This document shows, in pieces, positions 20,701 to 28,404 of a stretch of 64,000 nt of DNA; position 1 is the first letter of the stretch, and the number at the start of each line of letters is the position of its first letter. The stretch comes from Bedellia somnulentella (taxonomy: Eukaryota > Arthropoda > Insecta > Lepidoptera > Bedelliidae): contig OY755198.1 of the NCBI GenBank assembly GCA_963576735.1, forward strand, positions 4,402,001-4,466,000, given 5' to 3'. The notes under the pieces were generated by a model that was given only the letters and a program-made list of their open reading frames with translations, was not told the DNA's origin and made no database searches. Both the position numbers and the translations under genes were made by a program.

Positions 20701-21370
20701 CGTTCTTCATTCACTTCAGTCAAACCCTTTCAAAATAGGTAGTAATAACATCTTGCTTTTTCAATTTAAACATCTTTTGTTAAGATGTAACTCCCTTGGT
20801 TTGTCAGTATCACTGGCTTGGATCCCAAGTCATGTGGGCATTCAAGGCAATGAAAGAGCAGACAAGGCGGCTAAAGAGGCTGTTCTCTGTGGCGATAGGG
20901 TCCCCTTCGAAATATTTGCTCAAGACTTATCCCTCAGGCCCAAACGTGACCTTCGGAGAAAATGGCAATCTCGATGGTATGCTTCAAGCAAATTTAAGGG
21001 AGCTACTTTTGCTCATATACAGCCCGAAATTCCGTACAAACCCTGGTTTTGCTGTAAAGGCAATAACTTATTTAATAGAAAATACTGCTCTATTATTAGT
21101 AGATTACGTTTAGGCCACTGTAGCACTCCTGTTCATCTTAACAAAATTAAAATTCTTAATTCAAGTCTCTGTGAGTGTGGTCTCGCGGAGGGTGATGTTG
21201 ATCATATATTTTTTGCCTGCCCCTTATATGTACATAATGATTTCTACCAAAGTTTAATAGACAATAATATTCCTCTTCCATCAAAAATCTCAGCATTATT
21301 ATATGACATTAGTTTCATTATCATTAAAATCATATCTTCTTTCCTACATGTCAATAACATTAAACTTTAA
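17654..21370 (+). CDS. LINE ORF2 (endonuclease, reverse transcriptase, RNase H)
   Basis: The ATG at 17654 is chosen because the endonuclease begins right after it; upstream in-frame sequence is only ORF1 read in another frame. The product is about 1,238 residues. The APE-type endonuclease has its catalytic landmarks in FAISETWL, IMGDFNIHHPAWG and FGSDHFPI. The reverse transcriptase has LPQGSVLSPLLF and LQYADDIVLY. An RNase H domain carries acidic residues in FTDASKF, GEYRGIIEA and FSDSLSVLHSL, plus GNERADKAAKEA. A Cys-His cluster (CECGLAEGDVDHIFFAC) is near the C-terminus. It nicks target DNA and copies the element RNA in place. No inactivating lesion is visible. Confidence 0.9.
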   Translation: MDQLCQTAIQWNTQSIQNKKTDILYLINKFKPYIFAISETWLKPGNPFRIPGYQCFRDDKVNGIGGGAAIFLNNDTIARRIHIDSPDNWSIVIILIHNIYFISLYIPKPSSHIIDHLFNILTHLDSPFIIMGDFNIHHPAWGCGRSDNLANPLFNLLDHFGLCMLNSGSPTRRTRPQEHASAVDLTLVSAGLAASMSWSVHPSTFGSDHFPIIISLPFRTKRTFSNPVFKFKTNNITDWSKFTDALNLNISKFPVINSSSVFHCTDALLIGIIDAAEQTIPKTTIGIITHRSPPWWDGECLEAVLNRKQAELSYIQCMSDENFNNLINVNNKTKFILKQKKMDGWKSFCEKISPNTPSYLVWKQIKKFKGVFHESSPRCPASVEWENDFLDKIAPPFVPQNPQLTVGSQNHSGYEYDKPFTMKELHLVLESVKESSPGIDNIPYSFIVNAGESFHNYFLNLINLILETGTVPIQLKTQVMIPILKLGKDPDVASNYRPIAMSSVLTKIMEHLVKNRLEWIVENRKLIPNSQNGFRKGKSTLDSLSIFTTDIRLAFSRNESVVAGFLDITSAYDNVLLPLLKSKMIALDLPPKFINFIFNLFESRQVVLRANGNLSQSRILHKGLPQGSVLSPLLFNIYTYDLFRSVVHFCRILQYADDIVLYSNNENIRIAADHISEGIQSLSDWLSLHGLDLSPSKSSIVIFTRKRNIPHIQINFSDSLIPIRNEIKFLGLILDSKLSFRSHFNYIISKCEKNLNILRCLAGVWWGAHPFYLKMVYNATIRSVMDYASFLFAPISLTIASLFDRIQTRAMRIICGAMKSSPTNALQVECGEPPLDLRRQYLSDKFLFRISQYNHPLLPKLQLLSSYVNTSPYWTHKNKPCLVNSFYKLKQIKHPIHKIENFPLFNADFESILNIPNVILNLDIDKNDLFASKKFLSITNELWPGRHFIFTDASKFSQEGCVGVSVYHQNYNIIQKIKCPPETTVYTGEYRGIIEAIKYIILFKLNSSVIFSDSLSVLHSLQSNPFKIGSNNILLFQFKHLLLRCNSLGLSVSLAWIPSHVGIQGNERADKAAKEAVLCGDRVPFEIFAQDLSLRPKRDLRRKWQSRWYASSKFKGATFAHIQPEIPYKPWFCCKGNNLFNRKYCSIISRLRLGHCSTPVHLNKIKILNSSLCECGLAEGDVDHIFFACPLYVHNDFYQSLIDNNIPLPSKISALLYDISFIIIKIISSFLHVNNIKL

Positions 21371-22144
21371 TGTAAATTATCTTTATTTCATTTATTATAT
21401 CTTTTTTTTTTTTACTTGTATCTCATGTAAATATAAAATAATTAATTTTTGTTTTTCGAGAAGGCAATTAACTTCTCACTTCTTTTGCTGTTTTTTCGTT
21501 TAATTTACTTACAAATAAACTCAATTTGTTTAAATTTTCATTTATATGATTTCCTCTGATGACGTGACGTTGGCAAAAATGTGTTACACAATTGCCATAA
21601 TAAATAAATAATAATAATAATCTAAATACAAACCCTGCGCACCTTTTATTCCACTATTACTTGTGGAATCTTCAATAATTTATATACTTTTTATTTAATC
21701 CCAATAATAATTAAATAAGATTATGAATCCAGCAATCTAATATAAGGATAATGTCTTCATTTCTATGTTTCTTATGCCACAGCACTGTTAATTCCGATAC
21801 TAATGAGGATATTCGAGACCAATATCGAGAAGTCGTTGGCATGCATGTAAGTTTTTTCAGATTCATTATGAACACCCATTTTCTTATTGCTCAAGTTAAC
21901 AGTTAACTTTCGGTAATGAGAGTTGCTACCATATCTTCTGTTTCCTATACTACCTATACTCATTCCATTTCAAAAAGGGTAGACATCAGAATTAGAAATT
22001 ATTCAGCCATTTAGAAATTTAGTAGGGTAAAAATTGTAGATCTAAATGTGGTTGGTAACGACTCCTGAACTCACCTCAAACTTCCAAGCCATACATTACC
22101 GAAGGGATGGCAGAGGTATCAATACTATTCAACATCACATGAAA

Positions 22145-22395
22145 TTAATGCTGTGTAGTGTCGGCTTAGAATAGCACTACCCCATTTCTTCCGGTGGGTG
22201 TACGTAAGAGGGGACTAACGGTATTGGGGCTTTTAAGGGATTTTTGGGCGATGCGGTTGGAGCCCATCACCAACAACCTTTATTTTTACCATCTTTTGCC
22301 CACTATCATTTCCAAAAGTGGCTGAGGAATTTCTAATTCCTTAGCTCTGGCTACCCCTTCTAGGGATTTTACAGCCGTGAGTATATGTATGTATG
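22145..22395 (+). mobile_element. SINE-like repeat, older than the duplication
   Basis: A full-length member: 5' GCTGTGTAGTGTCGGCTTAG, 3' CCGTGAGTATATG followed by (TATG)n. It is present at the same place in the other duplicate (45056-45300), so it predates the duplication. Confidence 0.75.
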
Positions 22396-22644
22396 TATTT
22401 ATGAAATTAATGTCTCCTTAATAAATTAACCACTACAATTTTCAGAATTTTTTACTCAAAGTATACATACCCCTTTTTGGAATTAAAGTTATGACTGGAT
22501 AAGCGATATGGACACACAAGTCAGGATTTGAAGCCAAGTATCTCGACTCAATGGCCATGAGTCATTCCTCCAGACAGCTGATTTATTGACTCAATTGACC
22601 TAGACCTCGTTTTTAAAACATACCCTTTTTATATTTTAAATTGA

Positions 22645-22935
22645 TAAATAAATAAATAAATCCTTTATTGCAGGCAACAAGGCCCATATAATATTAGTAA
22701 AACTTAACCTATGTTAGTAATTTACAATTTAGTGGGCAGAGGCTTTGGTTTCTGACGCGCAGCCCTGAAGCGCCGGAACACTATTCCCTCAGGCCAAAAG
22801 TTCTCTCCTAGCAGAACCTTCTCGTGGACTGCGGGAACCTGGAGCCAATAGGATTTAAAGTTGGTCGGCCTACTGGGCTCCAGACGTGTGATGTTGAGCA
22901 CGGTTATAGGACCGAGGCTCGTCTGCTCTATAAAA
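22645..22935 (-). mobile_element. 5'-truncated LINE tail with ORF1-like C-terminus
   Basis: On the minus strand a short coding trace (ITRLEPSRPTNFKSYWLQV ... WPEGIVFRRFRAA) resembles the C-terminal domain of ORF1 proteins with a baculoviral FP-like fold. It is followed by a 3' UTR, an AATAAA signal and an (AAAT)n tail. The matching position in the other duplicate lacks it. Confidence 0.55.
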
Positions 22936-22979
22936 GACATCAAACTAAACAACTTTGCATATGGAATGCTTATCCAAAA

Positions 22980-23242
22980 TATTGTACATACATACATACA
23001 TATACTCACGGCTATAAATCCCTTAACGGGGTAGCCAGAGCTTTGGAATGAATAATTCCTCAGCCACTTTTGGAAGTTGATTGGGGAAAAGATGGTAATA
23101 ATAAATTTTTTTGGTGACGGGTCTCCAGCCACATCGCCCAAAAATCACTTAATAAGCCCCTATACCCTTAGTCGCCTCATACGATCACCCACAGGTAGAA
23201 ATGGGGTAGTGTTATTCTAAGCCGACACTACACGGCAGACTT
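22980..23242 (-). mobile_element. SINE-like repeat, present only in the upstream duplicate
   Basis: A full-length copy in minus orientation with its (TATG)n tail at 22984-23005. An AATATTG-like direct repeat flanks it (about 22977 and 23247). The downstream duplicate has only the short unoccupied sequence, so this copy arrived after the duplication. Confidence 0.7.
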
Positions 23243-23654
23243 ATAATATTGTAGTTTTCAAAATAATTAATACATAACAAGTGTTGTACCTAGATCAAAC
23301 TGAGAAAGTATAGTGATGTTCTTAGCCTTAGTTGAAATAAAAAAAAACATCGTTTGATTTGGCCTTAGGTTTTTTATTTTTATTTTACTCTAGGCTAAGA
23401 ACCTCACAACATCTCAACATACATACATACACTCGTGTGTATGTATGTATGTTGAAAAATTTAAATGTATTTTATTTCCAGCTGTGTCCCGACTCACATC
23501 TCTGCCATGTCTGCTGCCACATGGTGAATAAACTTTGTCTGTTCCGAAGTATGTGTCTGAAAAGAAGTCTTGAGTATCCAGTGTTGTTCAGGTATGTATT
23601 TTTCATATATCATTATTGTACTTTTTTGTGTGTTTAGAACAGCATTACCCTATT

Positions 23655-23880
23655 TCTTCCTATAGATGATGGTAAGATGCAACTAAGGGTATTGGGGCTT
23701 TTAAATGATTTTTGGGCAACTTGGTTTGAGATCTATCACCTAAAACTTTTTCTCTGGAATGTTAGTGGCTGAGTGGATAGGTTTTCAGACTAGTTTTTCA
23801 GAGAGATTGTCCTCCAGAGGTTGTGGGTTCCATCCTCCCTGAAAGCAACATCTATGTGATGAGAATAAATTATTGTTTTT
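23655..23880 (+). mobile_element. Old SINE-like fragment followed by a tRNA-derived SINE
   Basis: 23655-23750 is a worn TATG-family fragment. At about 23759-23880 is a tRNA-like head with A-box-like TGGCTGAGTGG and B-box-like GGGTTCCATCC, ending TGATGAGAATAAAT. Both are also present at 47530-47750. Confidence 0.5.
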
Positions 23881-23920
23881 TAGACTTTGGTGTTATTAAC
23901 ATGTATATTATATACTAGTG

Positions 23921-24760
23921 GATCGTCCCAGCTTCGCACGGGTAGCATTGTTTTTTTAAATATCTGAGGTTTCTTTCTTCAGTCACTGCTCAATCATTGT
24001 GAAATTCAGCACAATGTTTTCAATTTATTAAATTTATAGCACTGTTTAAGTGTAGTTTGGTGATTTTTAATGCGCTTTAATGAACGGTTCAGTATTTCCG
24101 TTTAATAGGAAATTTTGGAATAAAACGCTATGAAGTATTTATAACAATCTAAAAAATAAATCATTACGTGTTGTAGGATGCAACTACTGGCGCCGTCTAG
24201 TATGTTATATGTAAATTAGTAACGATTCGGTTTTGGTCACGGGCGCGATGGCTTATTTTATGTATAATTTCGGTGTTTCTCTACCGATTTCTATGATTCT
24301 TTTTTTATTAAATAGGTAATAATGTTACCTTTTTTTAATTAGGGATGAGTAAGAGGTTTACAAACGTAAGAGTAAACAAATATAATCAGAATGTTCCGAA
24401 CTGCTAAGCTATCAGGAATTACACGTGTTATTGTGAGTCAACCGTAAAAGATAGACATAAACTGTTGATGATTTTTTTTAGATAATTTTATGAAGAATAT
24501 TTCCGTCATACATGATTTCTATGTAAGTTTAACCATTAAGGCTGCACACGCGACGGAAGCTTAAAAAATGTAGTAACTTCTCCCGTTTTCCCAAAATTTC
24601 CCAAAATTCCCCTTTACTACTCAGCTGGAAAGTATACAAAAACCTGCCCAGGAGTATGGAGAATAATTGTACCAAGTTTAGTTAAAATCCGTCAAGTAGT
24701 TTTTGTTTCCATAAGGAACATACAAACCGACAGACAGACAAAAATTTTACTGATTGCATT
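23921..24760 (-). mobile_element. Helitron-like repeat (minus orientation)
   Basis: It begins at the left with ACTAGTGGATCGTCCCAGCT, the reverse of a CTAG-type Helitron 3' end (compare GAAGCCGGGGCCGACCACTAG at 49170-49190). It runs through typical Lep1-like text to CATACAAACCGACAGACAGA near 24722. The other end is not resolved. It is absent from the downstream duplicate. Confidence 0.45.
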
Positions 24761-24962
24761 TTTGGCATCAGTATCGATCCCTAATCACCACCTGATAGTT
24801 ATTTTGAAAATATATTTGATGTACAGAATTGACCTCTTTAAGATTTATTATAAGCATAGCCCTTTCCACGCCAAGAGTTTTAGTCAAAAATGTTCATCAC
24901 ACGCCACGGCAATAAACGCGGTTGATTTACTAGTGTTGGTCGATATTGTCGATAACTATCGA

Positions 24963-25366
24963 TCAGTTATCGATATTATCGATAACTGGAGACGGCGGTG
25001 CTCCTGCCAACCAATTAAATTCGTCATCTTCTCCCTAAAACAATAGTTGTAAAATTACTCACAAAATTCTTATATTTTTAGTAACACGAAATAAAAAATA
25101 AAAATAAATTTGATAGGTAGTAAGTTTTTTTTTTCTAAAGTTAATACATCTTTATACCTAGGTATTAATTTCAATATTCCTATAGAAAAAAAATTACAAA
25201 CACTATATTGTATCAGAGCAGAGTAACTACACTAGATTGAGATTGAAAACACTATATTGTATTATAATTTTTAATAACTTACCTGTTGATTATGTATGAA
25301 CACTTCATCACTTTCAAATTCAACAGTTCCTTCTAAAATCCTTATCAACTCCTTTGCAGTGGTCAT
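24963..25366 (-). CDS. Possible small two-exon gene or captured gene fragment
   Basis: On the minus strand, exon 1 (25283-25366) starts with ATG and reads MTTAKELIRILEGTVEF..., ending at a consensus donor CAG/GTAAGT. A 248-bp intron ends TTGTTTTAG. Exon 2 (24963-25034) continues in phase as GEDDEFNWLAGAPPSPV and stops at TGA, giving 51 residues. The sequence is acidic and non-repetitive but I recognise no family. Four copies of a 16-bp palindrome lie in the 0.7 kb upstream (25545-26102). The whole segment is missing from the other duplicate. It could be the 5' end of a transposase gene, a Helitron-captured fragment or a chance frame. Confidence 0.35.
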
Positions 25367-25544
25367 ATTTCAATAAATATTAATTTACAATAATAATAAC
25401 TCAACTTAGCAACGCAAAGATGATAACCCAGTAAATAACATGATTTTGCAGGGTACTTCCATAATTTATCGATATCTCCTACCCTCATTGTACAGCACAA
25501 AAAATAGTTCTAGAAATATCTATCGCCTCTGACGTCACTTCCGT

Positions 25545-26102
25545 GTCTGATATATCAGACGTTGGCGTACGAGACTGATGCATGATCGTGTCGCTATAGT
25601 GTTGTGACATACCATGAAATTTACTGGATTCGATACAAAACATAATTTGAAAATATATTAATTTCTCTGTGGTAAAACTTGGTAAAATAACGTCACACTA
25701 AAATTTTCTATGCCCAAAACAAAAACCTGTATAATTTTGACATTTTTAGACGTTTCTTTTTAGAGTACCAGATTTCTGGCTTTGGCAGTAACATTGTAAT
25801 GTAACATCACTAATGTCTGATATATCAGACATTGGCGCTGAGGGTTCAAATAAAAAAAGAGTCGGATTTAACTAATAAACACGGTTTTGTTTATAATAAT
25901 TTATTATTAAAATACATTATAATACATTGTGAAATTGTTATTTTTGATTAACTAAAGTATAAACTGTCTGAAAATTTTATGCATATGTCGTCAGGTACTA
26001 TAACGATAAGAAAAAATAGAGTTAAATTGGTAAGATTTATTTGTCTGATATATCAGACTTTGGCGGCGAGGGCACGAAACTTAAATGTCTAATATATCAG
26101 AC
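25545..26102. promoter_or_regulatory. Four copies of the palindrome GTCTGATATATCAGAC
   Basis: The copies are at 25545-25560, 25815-25830, 26043-26058 and 26087-26102; the last has one change. Three are perfect 16-bp palindromes, and each is followed by a base and then TTGGCG. Spacing is about 270, 228 and 44 bp. They could be binding sites for a transposase or regulator. Function is unknown. Confidence 0.6.
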
Positions 26103-26204
26103 TTTGGCGCTGAAAAGGATACATTATAAAAATTATCATTCTGTTAGTATCCCATAATACAAGTCTTACTTAGTTTGGGGCCGACTTGATCTGTGTATAA
26201 TATG

Positions 26205-26345
26205 TTAAACATACATACATACAGACATACATACACTCACGCCATTAGTTCCCATTGGGGTAGGCAGAGACTATTGATCGCCACTTCGTACAATCCTGAC
26301 AAACCTCTCTAGCTTCGTTCACATCCATCAATCTTTTCATGCATG
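26205..26345 (-). mobile_element. RTE-like LINE 3' end
   Basis: Minus-strand 3' terminal fragment with its (TATG)n-type tail at the left (TACATACATACAGACATAC) and the GGGGTAGGCAGAGACTATTG block. It lies just upstream of exon 3 of the upstream copy and is absent from the other duplicate. Confidence 0.65.
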
Positions 26346-27251
26346 CTTTTTTATTATTTTTATATTTATTATGTTAAACCATATGTTTCAGTGAAAAGGG
26401 AACAATAAACTTGCAAAAATGTGAACTAGACCAATTAACAATATGTAATGAGGACAACTGCCAAACTAGTCAGTACCCGTGGCAGAAATCACTCTATGCT
26501 AACTACAATGCAAAATCTTACACATACAATTATGACAAAGAACTAAATAATTACGAAAGTCAAGATAGCAACACTGATATTAATGAATATCACGAATTTG
26601 AAGATGATAGAAATGATATAGACGAAGATTCAAACCCTTTAAGTAATACATTCAATGATTTTGGACACAATTACAATGAAAATGATGCATATACAATTAA
26701 TGATTATAAAGAAATGAGCAGTAATATAATTGATGCTGTGGTTAATGATAATTGTAATGATATAAGTCAAGAACTAAATGATGCAGAAGCTAATTATGAA
26801 TATGAAGATGCATCTGAAACTGAACAAGTTCAATACAAAGAAGAAATACATAACAATGTAAATGAAAATGTTGATGTTAATGATAGTGTAAGTGAAATGA
26901 ATGATGTCACAAATCAATTTGATAATTTAGAAGTTGAGAATAATGATGTTGATGAATCTCAAACTAGTTTAGACGATAAGTTAGCAAAAGACTCAGTGGC
27001 GACTGAAGAAATCTGTGATAATACAAACGAGAAATCGAAAAGGAAGAAGAAGAATAAAAAGCATAGTTTTACTAAAATAGTATTAAATTACCAAGAGCAG
27101 AAAGCAGTTTTGGAAGTTCAGAGAAAAGAGAAGAAGTACATAGAAGCAGAATTCAAATGTCATAGTTGTGCTCTAGGATTTTTGTTCAATGATAGCTATC
27201 AAGCTCATATGGTGCGGCATGAAGAGGTAATTTATTAAGATCTATATTATA

Positions 27252-27674
27252 CAGGGTGATTTCGGGGTCGTGATTCCAACCATTTTTTTCTGACTCAGTA
27301 AATGATTGCGATGCTACCTGTATTTATTTTAATTGAAACAAAGATGATGATAAATAAATTAAATTTTTATCCGTCTTTTCCTTCTAAATACGACAAAGTA
27401 ATCGACGTAATTGCAGTAGGCATCAAAGAAATTTCTTATCTGTCTATCAGTATCGTCATATCAATTGCAACTACTGCAACGATTGTTAAGTCCATGCACT
27501 TGACAAAAAAATTCTTGGGAAATAGTAGGGTGACCATGATCTCGAATAGTCGCAGTTTTTTTTTTGTAAACTTAAATAAGTCGCTGGTTTACTGTTAGTC
27601 CTAACCTATCGTGATGCTTAGAAGAAAGTAAGTTAAATGCTTCTTTCTTGCTCCACGACCCCGTAATCACCCTG
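27252..27674. mobile_element. TA-flanked MITE with CAGGGTGATT termini
   Basis: 423 bp, bounded by CAGGGTGATTTCGGGGTCGT at the left and its near-reverse complement at the right. TA duplications flank it (27250-27251, 27675-27676). The downstream duplicate shows the empty TATATA target. TA duplication and CAGGG ends suit a Tc1/mariner-type MITE. The open frame inside has no known domain. Confidence 0.8.
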
Positions 27675-27789
27675 TATAATTAGCATGTAAACCAATAAAA
27701 ACATTATAATGTTACTATTATTTATTGTCAGGATAGTATGGCATTGTAATAAAAAGATAAAAACCAAGGTATCTCAGTCACCGCTTATA

Positions 27790-28111
27790 TCTATATCTAT
27801 ATATAAAAGAAATTGGTGTTAGTTACACTATTTATAACTCAAAAACTGCTGCTGATTTGGTTGAAAATTGGTGGAGAGGTAGCTTCGAACCAGCAAAAGG
27901 ACAAAGTATATTTTTCTATAATATTAAAAGGTGGGAAGATTGGTATTAAAAATGCTCCACAACAACTTAACCAATTACCAAAATTCTTTCACCAATAGAA
28001 AGCTTAAACTTTTAGAAGCAACATAGGCTATGTGATCACGGTAAATACCGTATATGTCTAGCAGTGAAAAATACTTAGCACCATCCATGCGAAGCCAGGG
28101 TGGACCACTAA
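27790..28111 (+). mobile_element. Lep1-like non-autonomous Helitron, copy 1
   Basis: It starts TCTATATCTATATATAAAAG and ends ...GGACCACTAA, a worn CTRR terminus. The body (AAATTGGTGTTAGTTACAC, GAAAATTGGTGGAGAGGTAG) is typical of Lep1-type Helitrons. It is shared with 48871-49190 and so is older than the duplication. Confidence 0.65.
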
Positions 28112-28404
28112 TCTAATAAAATTAACGTAATGACATATATCCCAATGTTACTTGTGAAGGTTGTAGAATTCCATTAATGAAACAATCAAGTCAATTGATT
28201 AGTTTTGCAGCCAATTTATTAAACATACAAAACACGCTGGTTTTCTCTTTTACTTACTTACTTTATACCTTTCACCCATTTCTATTTATGGTTGTGGGTG
28301 TCGTTAGAGTGAGTATATGCATGCATGTTCTTGCTGAGTCGGCATCTTCATTGTGTTTATATGTAATTTGGTATCAACAGTATTTTTAATATCCTTTCTT
28401 TTAT

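Larger units (their letters stand above)
16049..21620 (+). mobile_element. Full-length I-clade-like LINE (non-LTR retrotransposon)
   Basis: The 5,572-bp element is flanked by a 12-bp target duplication TCTAAATACAAA (16037-16048 and 21621-21632) and ends in a TAA-rich tail. The duplicated locus has the same target once, unoccupied, at 44505-44516. It has a 179-bp 5' UTR, two overlapping open ORFs and a 250-bp 3' UTR. The CCHC-bearing ORF1, APE endonuclease, reverse transcriptase, RNase H and TAA tail together point to the I clade or a close relative. Both ORFs are uninterrupted, so it may be a recently active copy. Confidence 0.9.
21751..27226 (+). pseudogene. Upstream copy of zinc-finger gene exons 1-3 (partial duplicate)
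   Basis: Exons at 21751-21846, 23482-23591 and 26392-27226 repeat exons 1-3 of the 44638-63997 gene, with intact ATG, GT-AG sites and the same phases. They encode a ZAD, an acidic linker and one C2H2 finger (FKCHSCALGFLFN...HMVRHEE) without any stop. Exon 1 is identical to its partner and exon 2 has two silent differences. By my count exon 3 has seven silent changes, six amino-acid changes and a two-codon length difference. No exon 4 is seen before the tRNA-like array and gap. It could be a truncated paralogue, or an alternative 5' start that splices over 22 kb to exon 4 at 49525. The near-equal silent and replacement counts favour relaxed constraint. Confidence 0.75.

Noticed and set aside
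22722..23141. 139-codon minus-strand frame as a gene
   Set aside because: It joins a SINE-like repeat to a LINE tail. Only the last part resembles an ORF1 C-terminus and it has been annotated as a LINE fragment.
24762..25046. 94-codon plus-strand frame
   Set aside because: No domain. Its end is antisense to the better-supported splice-linked exon on the minus strand.
27302..27598. 98-codon frame in the TA-flanked MITE
   Set aside because: Low-complexity hydrophobic text without a domain, and the element is too short for a transposase.
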